From: Escallonia rubra
Lineage: Eukaryota > Streptophyta > Magnoliopsida > Escalloniales > Escalloniaceae
DNA length: 64,000 nucleotides
Assembly (NCBI GenBank): GCA_033065855.1
Contig: JAVXUO010001741.1
Coordinates: forward strand, 372,001 to 436,000
Reading direction: 5' to 3'
A program made the translations under genes and the position numbers. Positions 47,921 to 58,066 of this stretch are shown piece by piece (position 1 is the first letter of the stretch; every line of letters begins with the position of its first letter). A model generated the notes under the pieces. It made no database searches and was not told the DNA's origin. It saw nothing but the letters and a program-made list of their open reading frames with translations.

Positions 47921-48768
47921 CCGGAGAGTGGGTTGAAGCATGTTCCATGACCAAGGCAAGGTGCGCATGGTGTGATGAATGAGTGTGGTGCCCGGGGGCA
48001 TGATGATATGATTGTGGCGCATGGGCGCGATGAAGTGAGTAAGGTGCCAAGAGCACGTATATGCCAATGCCGCGGCGCATGGGCGCGACGGAGGGGGTAG
48101 GGTGCCGGGGGCATGCTTGGTGTCAATGGTGGCGGATGGCCGCTACCGAGTGCGTCGAGGGCCGGGGGCACGGTAGTGTAACAGAGAGCCTAGGGGAACG
48201 ACTGTATCAGCGGCGCGGCGCACGGGCGCAGCGAAGTGTTGGAGTGTGACGCTCGGATGTCGGTGACGAGGGGTACGTAGACGAGGTTCGGGCGACGGAG
48301 GATGGGCGTCGTGGAGTTGTGTCTGGGCGACGGGGTCGCGGAGTTGTGTCCGGGCGACGGGGGTCGCGGAGTTGTGTCCCGGCGACGGGAGGTTGTTGTA
48401 GGACGGACGTCGCGAGGTTGATGTACGAACGTCCGTAAGGTGATGCACGACGGACGTCGCGAGGTTGATGTACGCACGTCCGTAAGGTGAGGCACGACGG
48501 CCGTCGCGAGGTGGCAAGGCCTCTTGAAGAGAAGTGAAAAATGTTAAGTATGGAGACCAAAGGCCAACCCTTGGGCAAGTGTCATGGTGCGTCGACGGGT
48601 GACGGGCGAAGTGCGACGATCGAAGCGTCATGAGACTTGGTCACGTTCCTTGAGCGTGCATGCTTTGACCGGTTGTGAGCGTTGAAAATGTATGTTACTT
48701 ATGCGGACGTATCATGCGAAATGGGGCCGCAGTGGGCCTTTGGGTGCAACCAGAATAGGTTGGGAACA

Positions 48769-51358
48769 ATGAGTTTGTGTAAAAAGGTGCAAGGATGTGC
48801 GTATGAATATGCGTGACTGTGAGAATGGGTGTGTCGTGAGTGTTGGTACATGGAAGGAGGGCAGCATGCGTATGTTTGTGCACAACTGGGTGCGCATGGT
48901 GTGCGTGTTTTTCTTTTTGTGAGGTTGTGTACAAGGTAATAGATGTAGATGCGATGGACCGCGGGTTAGAGGGGAAACCTAGGTGTGAGAGACTACGGCT
49001 TAGAGAGAGAGAGCAGCCATGGGGCTGCCGTGGTGCTTGTGGGTGAAGAGGGACTGCTGCCGTGAAAGGTATGTGTTGTGGGTGTTGTAAATTTGGTGGT
49101 GGCTGTGATCGTTGGGTGGTGCATGTTTGCCTGTTGATGGTGATTGTGTGGTATCTGCTAGGTGATCCAGCAGTTGTTATGGGGGTTTATGAGTAGTGAG
49201 GGAGTAAGGGGAAAGAAGAGTAGTGAGGGAGTAAGGGGAAAGAAGAGAAGGGAGGGGCTATGAGTGACTTTGAAGAGCATGTGAGTGCAAACTGTGTGAT
49301 GTGTATATGCGATTGTGTTGGGTTTTGCAGCTAGTGAGGGAGTATAGATGAATGGGAAACTGAGTGTTTATGGGTGATTGTGTGTGCCTAGTGTGCAGAT
49401 TTTTACATGATATTAGATGAAGAGGAAGATAGAAACATATAGAGAAGAAGAACCGAAGAATGGATCCGGTATCACGTTAGCGTTAAGTTCGTTGCATGCA
49501 TAGACTAGCACACGATTAATGTTAGTATGTAAAATTTTACAGAATAATGCGTTAGACTGTATTAGAATTTCTGGTAAAAGTTTATAATTTTCTGAAATCA
49601 TATGCATTTTTAATAATTTCTGCAAACTTAGAATTGTAAAATTCTTTTGGAACCTTTAATCCCCGAAAATGTTCTGGGGAAAATTAGAGTAGTGTTTATA
49701 TAGTATAATAAAGACTCAGTATAAATTTGATGATTTTTTGGAGTCAATTTGTTATCCTTTTCAGTGTCGCATTGAATTTAGCGAAACGAAAAATAAAGAA
49801 ATAGTTTCAGTGTCTTTTAAATTCTGATTTCAATTTCTATAATTTATATATATATTTGTTTGTATAAAAATTATGGGACTTATTTTCCTGCTGGAAGTAA
49901 TTTTGAAAATTTATGGGTTTTTATTGCATTTAAGGAAATTATTTTAATTCGAAAATATTCAAAATTTTGGAAATTTCATATTTTGACTTTTATTAATATT
50001 TTAAGCTATAAAAATATTTTAGTGAAATTTATTATAAATTTTAAAGAGTCATTACACGTTAAGGAGTGTATAAGATTTTCGGTTAGGTTAGCCGTGTGCG
50101 GGACCCGTTTGAGTTGCGCGATTCCGGGATTAGAAGTGAGCGCCGTTTGGATAGTTGATACTAGGTTTATAGTAATGTAGAATAGATTGTATTCTAACAA
50201 ATGGATTGCCAATCTAGGTTTATTCAGAGAATATTGATCGAGGTTTGGTAGCATTGCGTAGCTATCCAGGTAAGTACTCCTGCCATATTCCTCCGTATAC
50301 CCTATTTTCCGTTTATGTATATGTATGAATGAATTGTTCAAATTATAAGTTTTAAAGCCTTTTACAGCTACTGTTTTTGCGTAAATTGTTTGATGAGAAA
50401 ATGCATAAAAAAATGCCATGGAATGTTTTCTACTATGAGTAGTGTGTTAAAGTTGGCTTATGTTGAATGAGACGGTATTTCTGGCTCGGTTGTTGCGCCC
50501 CATATCCACGGGGGAAAGTTGGATTGTTGGGTCCTGGTCAACGGGACGATACGTTGACGCACAGTACTGTTGCTCGTGGTGCGCCATTGCGTCCACATAT
50601 GTATCCCGGATGAAGGAGGGATTGTGTGCCCTAGTCAGGGGGGCGCATACCCTGACCAAATAATGTTCATCCCAGGTGGAGTAGGGATTGTGGGCCCTAG
50701 TCAGGGGGAATCCGCAACATACCTAAGTTATGATGAGAAATGTTATAGTTGTTAATGTTCTTTCTTGCTGTGATGTTTAAGTACTGTGAATCTTGGTTGA
50801 CTTGCTTTCATAAAGTAGATATATGTATAATAACTCTTGTGAAAATATTTACCATTTTCAAATTGAAGAAAACCATGGCATGTTTCATGTTTTTATAAAT
50901 CCCAAAATCTATTTTAGGGATATGGTGTGTGTACTTACTGGGCCCCAAGCGCACCCCTTTTTATAAATGTTTTCAGGCGATCAACTAGATGAACATGAGT
51001 ATTACGAGGGAAATGAGAATGAAGCTGCATGAGATGCTCATTAGGAAGTTGTTTAAGCCCTTGAGAAATTGTAGAACTGCCAGTTATTTATTTGAATTGT
51101 TCGTAGCTTAATTTTTGGAGGTTTCTCTAAAATAAATGCTATCGGTCTCTATGGAGGATTTCAGTAGAGATGATTTGGGAAAGAGTTGTAAGGGCATCTT
51201 TAGAAATTCATGTTATGGTGTTAGTAAATGTATGATTTTAGAATTGTGTACAGGTTTTAGTGAGTAAGGCCTGGCAGAGCCCTAAATTGGAGTCTATTGG
51301 GTCTGCGGCCGGTCACGTGCCTAGCTCGCGGGCCTGCCCGTGGGTTCGGGTCGTGACA
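48769..51358 (+). mobile_element. 3' LTR of the gypsy-like element, right part
   Basis: Resumes after ATGAG (48769-48773) with a TG-rich segment (about 48774-49460). It then matches the 5' LTR closely from CTGGTAAAAGTTTATAATTT (about 49571) to the end GGGTCGTGACA (51358). The sequence after 51358 is ATTGA, not GTCAG, so the right flank is not the original insertion flank; a rearrangement with a further LTR copy followed. A tandem duplication of about 27 bp (GTAGTGAGGGAGTAAGGGG) is at 49192-49248. Confidence 0.8.
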
Positions 51359-54300
51359 ATTGATTTATGGACTAGAGGGACGCATCAGCCGAGTGTTTTG
51401 TGTGTATATTTTAGTGATGCCGTAAGAGTGATGAGGGAACTCTTTAGATGGTTTCTTTTGGGATTGCCATGGCTACCGTGAAGAGAGTTAAGTGTGTGTA
51501 AGAATGTACATGGCATAGATCTGTGTGGGTACAAAACGTGTGAGGAAGCCATGTTTTACAGGGTAATGGAAAGTTTTAAATTGATACATGTGATGATTAT
51601 AGATACGTATATACCCAGGTAACCACGATATACATAAATGGGTCTTGGCTATATTTTTGCGAAGAGCTGTAAATGGGGTAATCTTAGGTGAGGTAGTTTT
51701 GGTGGGTTTATGGCCGTGAGAGAGGGATGCAGCCTGGTCGTGAGTTGTGGGTTAGTGTTACCTGTTTGCGTGTGTAATATACATGCATGTGGTAGTGGGT
51801 GTGAGGAAAATTGCAGTGACTGTGTGATGAAGTGTGAGGGAAGGGGAAGCCGTGAGGCAGTGGGAAGTGTATGCATGAGTATGTGACAGTGTGGGCTCAT
51901 GGGTATGTATGAGAGAAGGAGGTAGGAGATGAAGGTGCAGCTGAAGGTTTTGGGTGTGGGTTGCGTGAGCTGTGTTGTGTATTATATATGTGTGTGTGTG
52001 CGTGGGTGTAGAAATGGGTATAAGAGGTAAGATAGAGAGGGAGAGTGTGGTTGTATATATATGTGTGTGCAGGTGTTGTGTGAGTATATGTATATACTGG
52101 GGCATGAGTGTGTGATTATGAAATGGAAAAGGAAGAAGGGCAGCAGGTGAGTGGTGCATATGGCCTGTGTGTGTGTGTGAGTCTTTATGTGGGGGAATGT
52201 GTGTGTATTTGCAGGAAGAGTTCGTGAGGGTGAGGCAAGCAAGGCAAGCAGTGCACTGCCTTCACGTGTGTGTGTGTGTGTGTTTAGGTAGTGTAAGTAT
52301 TTATATATCAAGTGTGTGTGTGTGTGTGTTAAAGGAGTGATGTGGGTGTAGCAGCTGTGTATTGTGTGAAGAAGTGGGTGTGTTATAGAGTGTTATATAG
52401 AAAGGAGAAGAAGAAGGGAAATGGGTTGCTGGGCTCAGGGAAATTTGGGTAGTACACGGGTGTACCTCGGGTTAGCGTTAAGTTCGTTGCGTGCATAGAC
52501 TAGCGCACGGTTATCGTTAGCACGTGAAACTTTACAGTATGATACGTTAGACCATATTAGAGTTCTTGGTAAAATTTCATAATTTTCTGAGTTCGTGGGA
52601 ATTGTTAGTATTTTCTGTAATTTCAGAGTTGAAAAATTCTTTTGGAGTCTTTAAACCCTGAAAATATTCTGGGAAAAATTATAGTAATGTCTTTATGGTA
52701 TAAGTAAGACTCAGTAAGAGTTTGATGATGTTTGGGGTTGAATTTCTATGGTTTCCATATCGCATTATTTTTAGCAAAGTGAATATTTGAAAAATAGTTT
52801 TAATGCTTCTTAATTTCTGATTTAAATTCATATGATTTTTATACATATTTTAAAGTTGTTACAAAAATTATGGGACTTTATTTTCAGCTAGAAGCAATTT
52901 TGGCAATTTATGGGTTTTTATTTCATTTAAAGAAATTATTTTAATTCAAAAATATTCAAAAATTCAGAAAATTCATATCTTGACTTTTATTAATGATTTA
53001 AGCCATAAAATTGTTTTGGTGTAAATTATTATAAATTTTAGAGTATCATTACACATTAAGGAGTGTACGGGATTTTCGGGTAGGTTGGCCGCGTGTGAGA
53101 CGCGCTTTGACTTGAACGATTTTCGAAGTTAGAAGTAAGCAAGTGGCGGGTAATTGATATTAGGTTTATAGTAATGTAGAATAGATTGTATTCTAACAAA
53201 TGGATTGCCAATCTAGGTTTATTCAGAAAATATTGATCGAGGTTTTGTAGCATTGCGTAGCTATCCAGGTAAGTACTCCTGCCATATTCCTCCGTATACC
53301 CTATTTCCGTTTACATATATGTATAAATGACTTGTTCCAATTAGAAGTTTTAAAGCCTTTTACATGCTACTGCTTTTGTGTAAATTGTTTGATGAGAAAA
53401 TGCATAAAAAAATGCCATGGAATGTTTTCTATGAGTAGTGTTTTAAAGTTGGCTTATGTTGAATGAGACGGTATTTCTGGCTCGGTTGTTGCGCCCCATA
53501 TCCACGAGGGAAAGTTGGATTGTTGGGTCCTGGTCAACAGGACGATACGTTGACGCACAGTACTGTTGCTCGTGGTGCGCCATTGCGTCCACATATGTAT
53601 CCCGGATGAAGGAGGGATTGTGTGCCCTAGTCAGGGGGGCGCATACCCTGACCAAATAATGTTCATCCCAGGTGGAGTAGGGATTGTGGGCCCTAGTCAG
53701 GGGAATGTACGCTGACCGCAACATACCCATGTTATGATGAACTGTGATAGTTGTTAATAAGCCTACTTGATGTCATACTTCGTTTATGAGAATCTTGGAT
53801 GCATTGCTTTCAAAAAGTCTATATATGTATAGTATCTCTTGTGAATATTTTTATCAGCTTTATATTGATGTAATCCGTGGCATGTTTCTTGTTTTATGAA
53901 TCCCAAAACTATTTTAGGAATATGGTATGTGTACTTACTGGGCCCCAAGCTCATTCTTTTAAATATTTTTCAGGCGATGATCTAGATGGAACCGGCACTG
54001 ATGAAGGCCACGAGGAATTACAGTAGCCGACTGCTAGAGGAGTCGTAGTCCTCTTAAATTATTTAATAAGTCTTTAGGTGGTATGCTAGTACTAAAGTTG
54101 TAATTTAAGATTTTTTGGAGCTTAGATGTCCATCGGATTTAAAATGATCTATGTTATTTGTTAAACAAATGTTTTCAGGCGATCAACTAGATGAACATGA
54201 GTATTACGAGGGAAATGAGAATGAAGCTGTAGGAGATGCTCATTAGGAAGTTGTTTAAGCCCTTGAGAAATTGTAGAACTGCCAGTTGTTTATTTGAATT

Positions 54301-54569
54301 GTTCGTACCTTAATTTTAGGAGGTTTTTTTTTTAAAATAAATGCTATCGGTCTCTATGGAGGATTTCAGTAGAGATGATTTGGGAAAGAGTTGTAAGGGC
54401 ATCTTTAGAAATTCATGTTATGGTTTTAGTTAATGTATGATTTTAGAATTATGTACAGGTTTTAGTGAGTAAGGCTTGGCAGAGCCCTAAATTGGCGTCT
54501 TTTTGGACTGCGGCCGGTCGCGTTCCTGGCTCGCGGGCCTGCCCGTGGGTTCGGGTCGTGACAGAAATG
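51359..54569 (+). mobile_element. Additional, 5'-truncated LTR copy of the same family
   Basis: Begins with ~1.1 kb of TG-rich sequence (51359-52460, many GTGTGTGT runs). It then follows the LTR from GTTAGCGTTAAGTTCGTTGC (about 52472) to GGGTCGTGACA (54563), more diverged than the other two. At 53973-54180 it carries two versions of the CAGGCGAT[CG]A-x-CTAGATG block in series, so it is chimeric. After GTGACA come six extra bases, GAAATG, then GTCAG, the target duplication that also precedes 41021. The extra bases equal the start of the region after a 5' LTR (GAAATGG). Confidence 0.72.
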
Positions 54570-54574
54570 GTCAG

Positions 54575-55102
54575 TCTTCTCAAACAGGTAAAGAGATTCT
54601 GCAAGGGCAGGGCAGCACGAACTCGGGGATCGACAGTCCAACGGAGAATCGGTACTTTGGGACCCCCTAGTGACATGTCACTCCCAGGGAACGACACGTG
54701 TCTGCTGATGATACCTTGATGACACAGGCACACTTTTCCCTATAAATAGGGGCTTTGGATTTCATTTTCGGAAAGAATTCTCTCATTTGACATTTTCATT
54801 TTTTCTCTCAAAAACTCATTCTTTCTGGAATTCTAGAGAGAGAAACACATTTGGACTTCCGACATCGGACCCCTGACACTGCACCCCTGACTTGGACCCT
54901 AGCTTGGATTATCGATTGACGGCCCTGTTCGTCGTCGCCTTGTTTGCACAGCACTGCCAGTCCTCGCGGCCTGTCTGCGGAGCCTTGCTTTCTGCCCTTA
55001 CTCCGCCCTCATTGTCTCTCACTTTGCATACATGGAAGCTGACTCGGACTGCAGCCTTTGTGGCACCGCCACGTAGGTTCGAACCCATTTTCCTTGGCAT
55101 CA
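54575..55102 (+). mobile_element. LTR copy B, right part
   Basis: GTCAG (54570-54574) is followed by TCTTCTCAAACAGG, which continues copy B exactly where it stopped at 41020 (copy A has CCAGTCTTTCCAAACAG at this place). It then contains ATCGACAGTCC, the promoter, and the end CCTTGGCATCA (55102). Copy B was therefore whole before the 13.5-kb gypsy-like complex entered. Confidence 0.85.
54671..54838 (+). promoter_or_regulatory. LTR B promoter: ACGT elements, TATA box, palindrome relic
   Basis: TGACATGTCA (54671-54680), CGACACGTGTC (about 54692-54702), the TATA box CTATAAATAG (54740-54749), and the palindrome position TTCTGGAATTCTAGAG (54823-54838, two changes from the perfect form in A and C). 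The promoter now lies far from the rest of its LTR because of the insertion. Confidence 0.65.
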
Positions 55103-56880
55103 CATGCCATGATTTTTCCTTTTCAAAATCAGGAATTCAATGTCACCAAAAATAGAATTTAACTCAACATATCTATGTACATATAAGTGCTTGCAGCAAA
55201 AGAAATCTCGAAATAGAATATAATCAACCAAAAGATTCATCAAGAACTGACACAGTTATTCATAACATGGTATACTGTGGTCTGCATATGGTCCCACTGA
55301 ATAGGATCCAAAATCCCTCCTCCACCCGAGATAACAAATATGTGGACGCAAGGGTGAATCACGGTGCAACAGTACTATGCGTCAACGTATGGTCACGTTG
55401 ACCAGGACCCGAAATCCACTTTCCCCCGTGGATATGGGGCGCAATAACACAGTCAAACTATCATCGCATTCCACATGTACCAAGCATGATTCAGTTACTC
55501 ACACAACAATTCCATGGCATTTCATTTCAGTTTTCATTAAACGATTTATCACGAACACAGGGCAGTAAAAAATACTTGAAAACTTTCATTTTTTACTGAG
55601 AACATGTATACAATATATAACATTTTCAAGTGGGGTATAACGAGGAATATGGCAGGGTACTTACCTCGCTCAATAACTGCTTCTGGTATTTGCTCAAAAG
55701 TCGGTCCTAGCTCCTGTCTATCAAAACCTAAATAACAATTTACACGAATGTTATTCATTGTCGTTCGAACATACCTAAGCATTAAGTTTATCTCAAGTGA
55801 GTGAAATTACCAACCCACTCCTAGACTTCTGTAAAATTACCTATTTAGCCCCGACCTCTAACGTACCATTACATATCTAGATATAACTGTAGATAATATT
55901 TTAAACAGCTAGGTGGGTTTTTTGGACAAGAATGGTCGTTCTGGGGATTTTCTACTCGGAACCCTAAATTTTTCGTTAACTTGAGTGCTAATGCTCATGT
56001 TCCAAAAATATATCAAACGACACTGGAATGACACAAAATTTCAGACATTCAAGCATCGCAATAGTTTAAGACCACTATAAAATTTTAGGCTAAAAATAAT
56101 TTTGTTAACTATATTAAATAGTTCAAAAACCTATTTTAAAAATAAATTTGTTCGAGACATTTTCCATGGCCAGAAAAATCCCAGAAATTTTCATGTCAAA
56201 GGTTTCACAAAAATAAGGGAAGTTTTAGTTTTGTACTTTCTCTAATTCCATTTAGAAAATGTCTTTAAAAATAGTTTTATAAACTGTTGTAATGGTGAAG
56301 CGTTACGCGATATCCGATCGATCGCTACATCGCTAATAACTTTAAAAATAGCAAAAACATTTCAAAGCTTTTGAAACTCTGGAATATACTCCATCATAGC
56401 TACATAAGACTATTGTAAAAGTATCATAATTTAATAACTTAATTTACTATTTCAAAATACACCGAAATCTCTTGTTTGGATAGAATCAGTTAGCACGCTT
56501 CCCGAGCTCAGAGAAATCTAAATTTTTTATGTGTGTAGATCTTGCAAAAATAATATAAGTTACTCTTTTGAGTTTTGTCCAAATAAATTTCTAGATATAT
56601 GTTAAAAATTCAGAAAGAAATTACTGAAATAGGACATCTTTTAGTGACACTTTCGAGTTTAAAGATTAAAACCAATGTTTCTCCCTCTCTCTACGCAACA
56701 TCTCCTTCCTCATACAAACCCAACAATATTCTTTCCTAAAACCACTTCACACAATACTCCCACACATACAAATTCACACAACGCACCTATATATCTATAC
56801 ACCATACCCACACATGTATATAATACACAATCCATTTCTTTCTCACACTACACTCCATAACCCACATCTATATATCCTTT
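55103..56880 (-). mobile_element. Inverted partial LTR of the gypsy-like family
   Basis: Read on the minus strand it follows the LTR family: a TG-rich segment (56680-56860 as CACACA on plus), then the AT-rich middle, CCTCGTTATACCCCACTTGA, and the GC-rich block GCGCCCCATATCCACGGGGG near 55422-55442. It ends at GGAAAAATCATGGCATG, equivalent to GAAAACCATGGCATG near 42874. There it is cut by LTR B, so B inserted into this older LTR. The remainder expected left of B is not present at 38900. Confidence 0.7.
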
Positions 56881-56894
56881 ACAGGTTGAAGTTC

Positions 56895-57057
56895 CCTAAA
56901 AAATCGGTTTGAACTCGCTCCCCACATACTCCATGCAATCTTATATCCTACCTGAAATTATAACTAATAAGCTAGACTCGCTTAGCAGAAATTTCCTCTG
57001 GGGTTACTCAGACATGGGCAAAAAATGTCATGCCCTAAACTGGTTCACAATCATTAG
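56895..57057 (+). pseudogene. Short LINE reverse transcriptase fragment
   Basis: The frame reads YSMQSYILPEIITNKLDSLS, then RNFLWGYSDMGKKCHALNW. This matches the post-RT segment of plant LINEs (YxMQ...lP...-x-lD-x-x-x-R-x-FLWG...KK-x-HxVNW). It is only about 50 residues, ends in an AT microsatellite, and has nothing LINE-like on either side. Confidence 0.75.

Positions 57058-57060
<3 letters not shown>

Positions 57061-57108
<48 letters not shown>
57061..57108. repeat. (AT)n microsatellite
   Basis: Twenty-four uninterrupted AT units between the LINE fragment and the start of the Mutator-like island. Confidence 0.95.
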
Positions 57109-57112
<4 letters not shown>

Positions 57113-57212
57113 CTATATATATGGGAGCTGATCCGTTGAGAGCGTGGGCAAAATAGGAGAAGTTGCAAGCGCGATCTGACCGTCCATCCTCCTTTTTCCA
57201 AAACTGTCAGTC

Positions 57213-57470
57213 GTCCGCCATACAGTATCGCAGACGGGCCTTTTTACCTTTTTGCCCCTCCGTGCCTGTCCGCTACACTGTATGGCGGAGGACATTAAAA
57301 TCCTGATGGGAGACAGCAAAAAGACGTCCGCGATACTGTGTAGCGGACGTCCCTAGGCTGACACCTGTCAGGGCCTATCCCGTCGAAAAAGAAGAGATTC
57401 TCTTGTCAGGTCTTTATTTCTGCACGTGTCAGTGTCGGGAATAATTGCCGCTATACAGTATTGCGTACGT
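57213..57470. repeat. Four palindromic motifs left of the transposase
   Basis: Variants of GTCCGCTA-N7-TAGCGGAC at 57213-57235, 57268-57293 (slightly longer), 57326-57348 and 57447-57470. Arms are imperfect (for example GTCCGCCA with TCGCAGAC). They lie 0.6-0.85 kb before the transposase ATG, in the likely promoter. Confidence 0.75.
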
Positions 57471-57589
57471 CTCTTCCCATATACCCCGGAGTTCCTTAAT
57501 TCTCAGCTATTTCGGCAAAATTTTCTTCTCCTTTCGGCTCCCCTCAAGCTTCGAGTAAAACTTGTTTCAATCTTCTTCAGTCAAGCAAG

Positions 57590-58054
57590 GTAAGTTTCTG
57601 ATCTCAAATATTTTTTGGGTGGATTGACTGATAAAGTATATATTTTTTTTGGGGCAAAAAAGTATAGATTTTTGATGATATTCTAGAAATTTGTCACTCT
57701 ATTCATCAACTTGTGATGTTCTAGAAATTAATTTGTTAACTTTAAAGAATTTTATTGTAGTTAATTTTGATTTTTTTGAGGGGCGCTAACTTCGGCACAT
57801 CTATCCTATTTAAATTCGAATTTTTTGAGATACATTTGTTGTATTTTGGCATGATGAATTTGTCTATTTATCTTAGTAATTTTAATTTGTCATTGCCGAA
57901 AAATCTATAATTAACAAAATGGGAGACTTTTGAGATTATGTATATGGTATATTTGTCATCTTAAATTTGTCTATTCGTCAAGATAATTTTTAGGTAATAT
58001 TTTCAGTTGAAAATGTGATTTGATTGTTAAGCGTAATCTATATTTCTACACAAG
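57590..58054 (+). other. Putative 5'-UTR intron of the transposase gene
   Basis: A strong donor CAAG/GTAAGT (exon end 57589) and a candidate acceptor CACAAG (ending 58054) lie just before the ATG at 58067, with AT/T-rich sequence between. There is no transcript evidence. Confidence 0.45.
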
Positions 58055-58066
58055 TCTTGTTTCACA

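Larger units (their letters stand above)
46664..48768 (-). mobile_element. Solo LTR, copy C (inverted)
   Basis: A 2105-bp unit on the minus strand with ends TGTTCCCAACC and CCTTGGCATCA, flanked by ATGAG at 46659-46663 and 48769-48773. In reverse orientation it follows copy A segment by segment: ends, GC-rich part (about 48060-48660), array (about 47399-47920), conserved segment, promoter and palindrome. It sits inside the 3' LTR of the gypsy-like element and is therefore younger than that element. Near-identical array units also suggest youth. Frames such as 47517-47780 and 48143-48631 are artefacts. Confidence 0.9.

Noticed and set aside
51760..52340. His/Thr-rich minus-strand frames (133 and 109 residues)
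   Set aside because: They are translation of GT-rich simple sequence in the LTR leader region.
57119..57180. Terminal inverted repeat of the MULE at the left edge
   Set aside because: No matching inverted copy is present in the visible right part; the other end is probably beyond the window.
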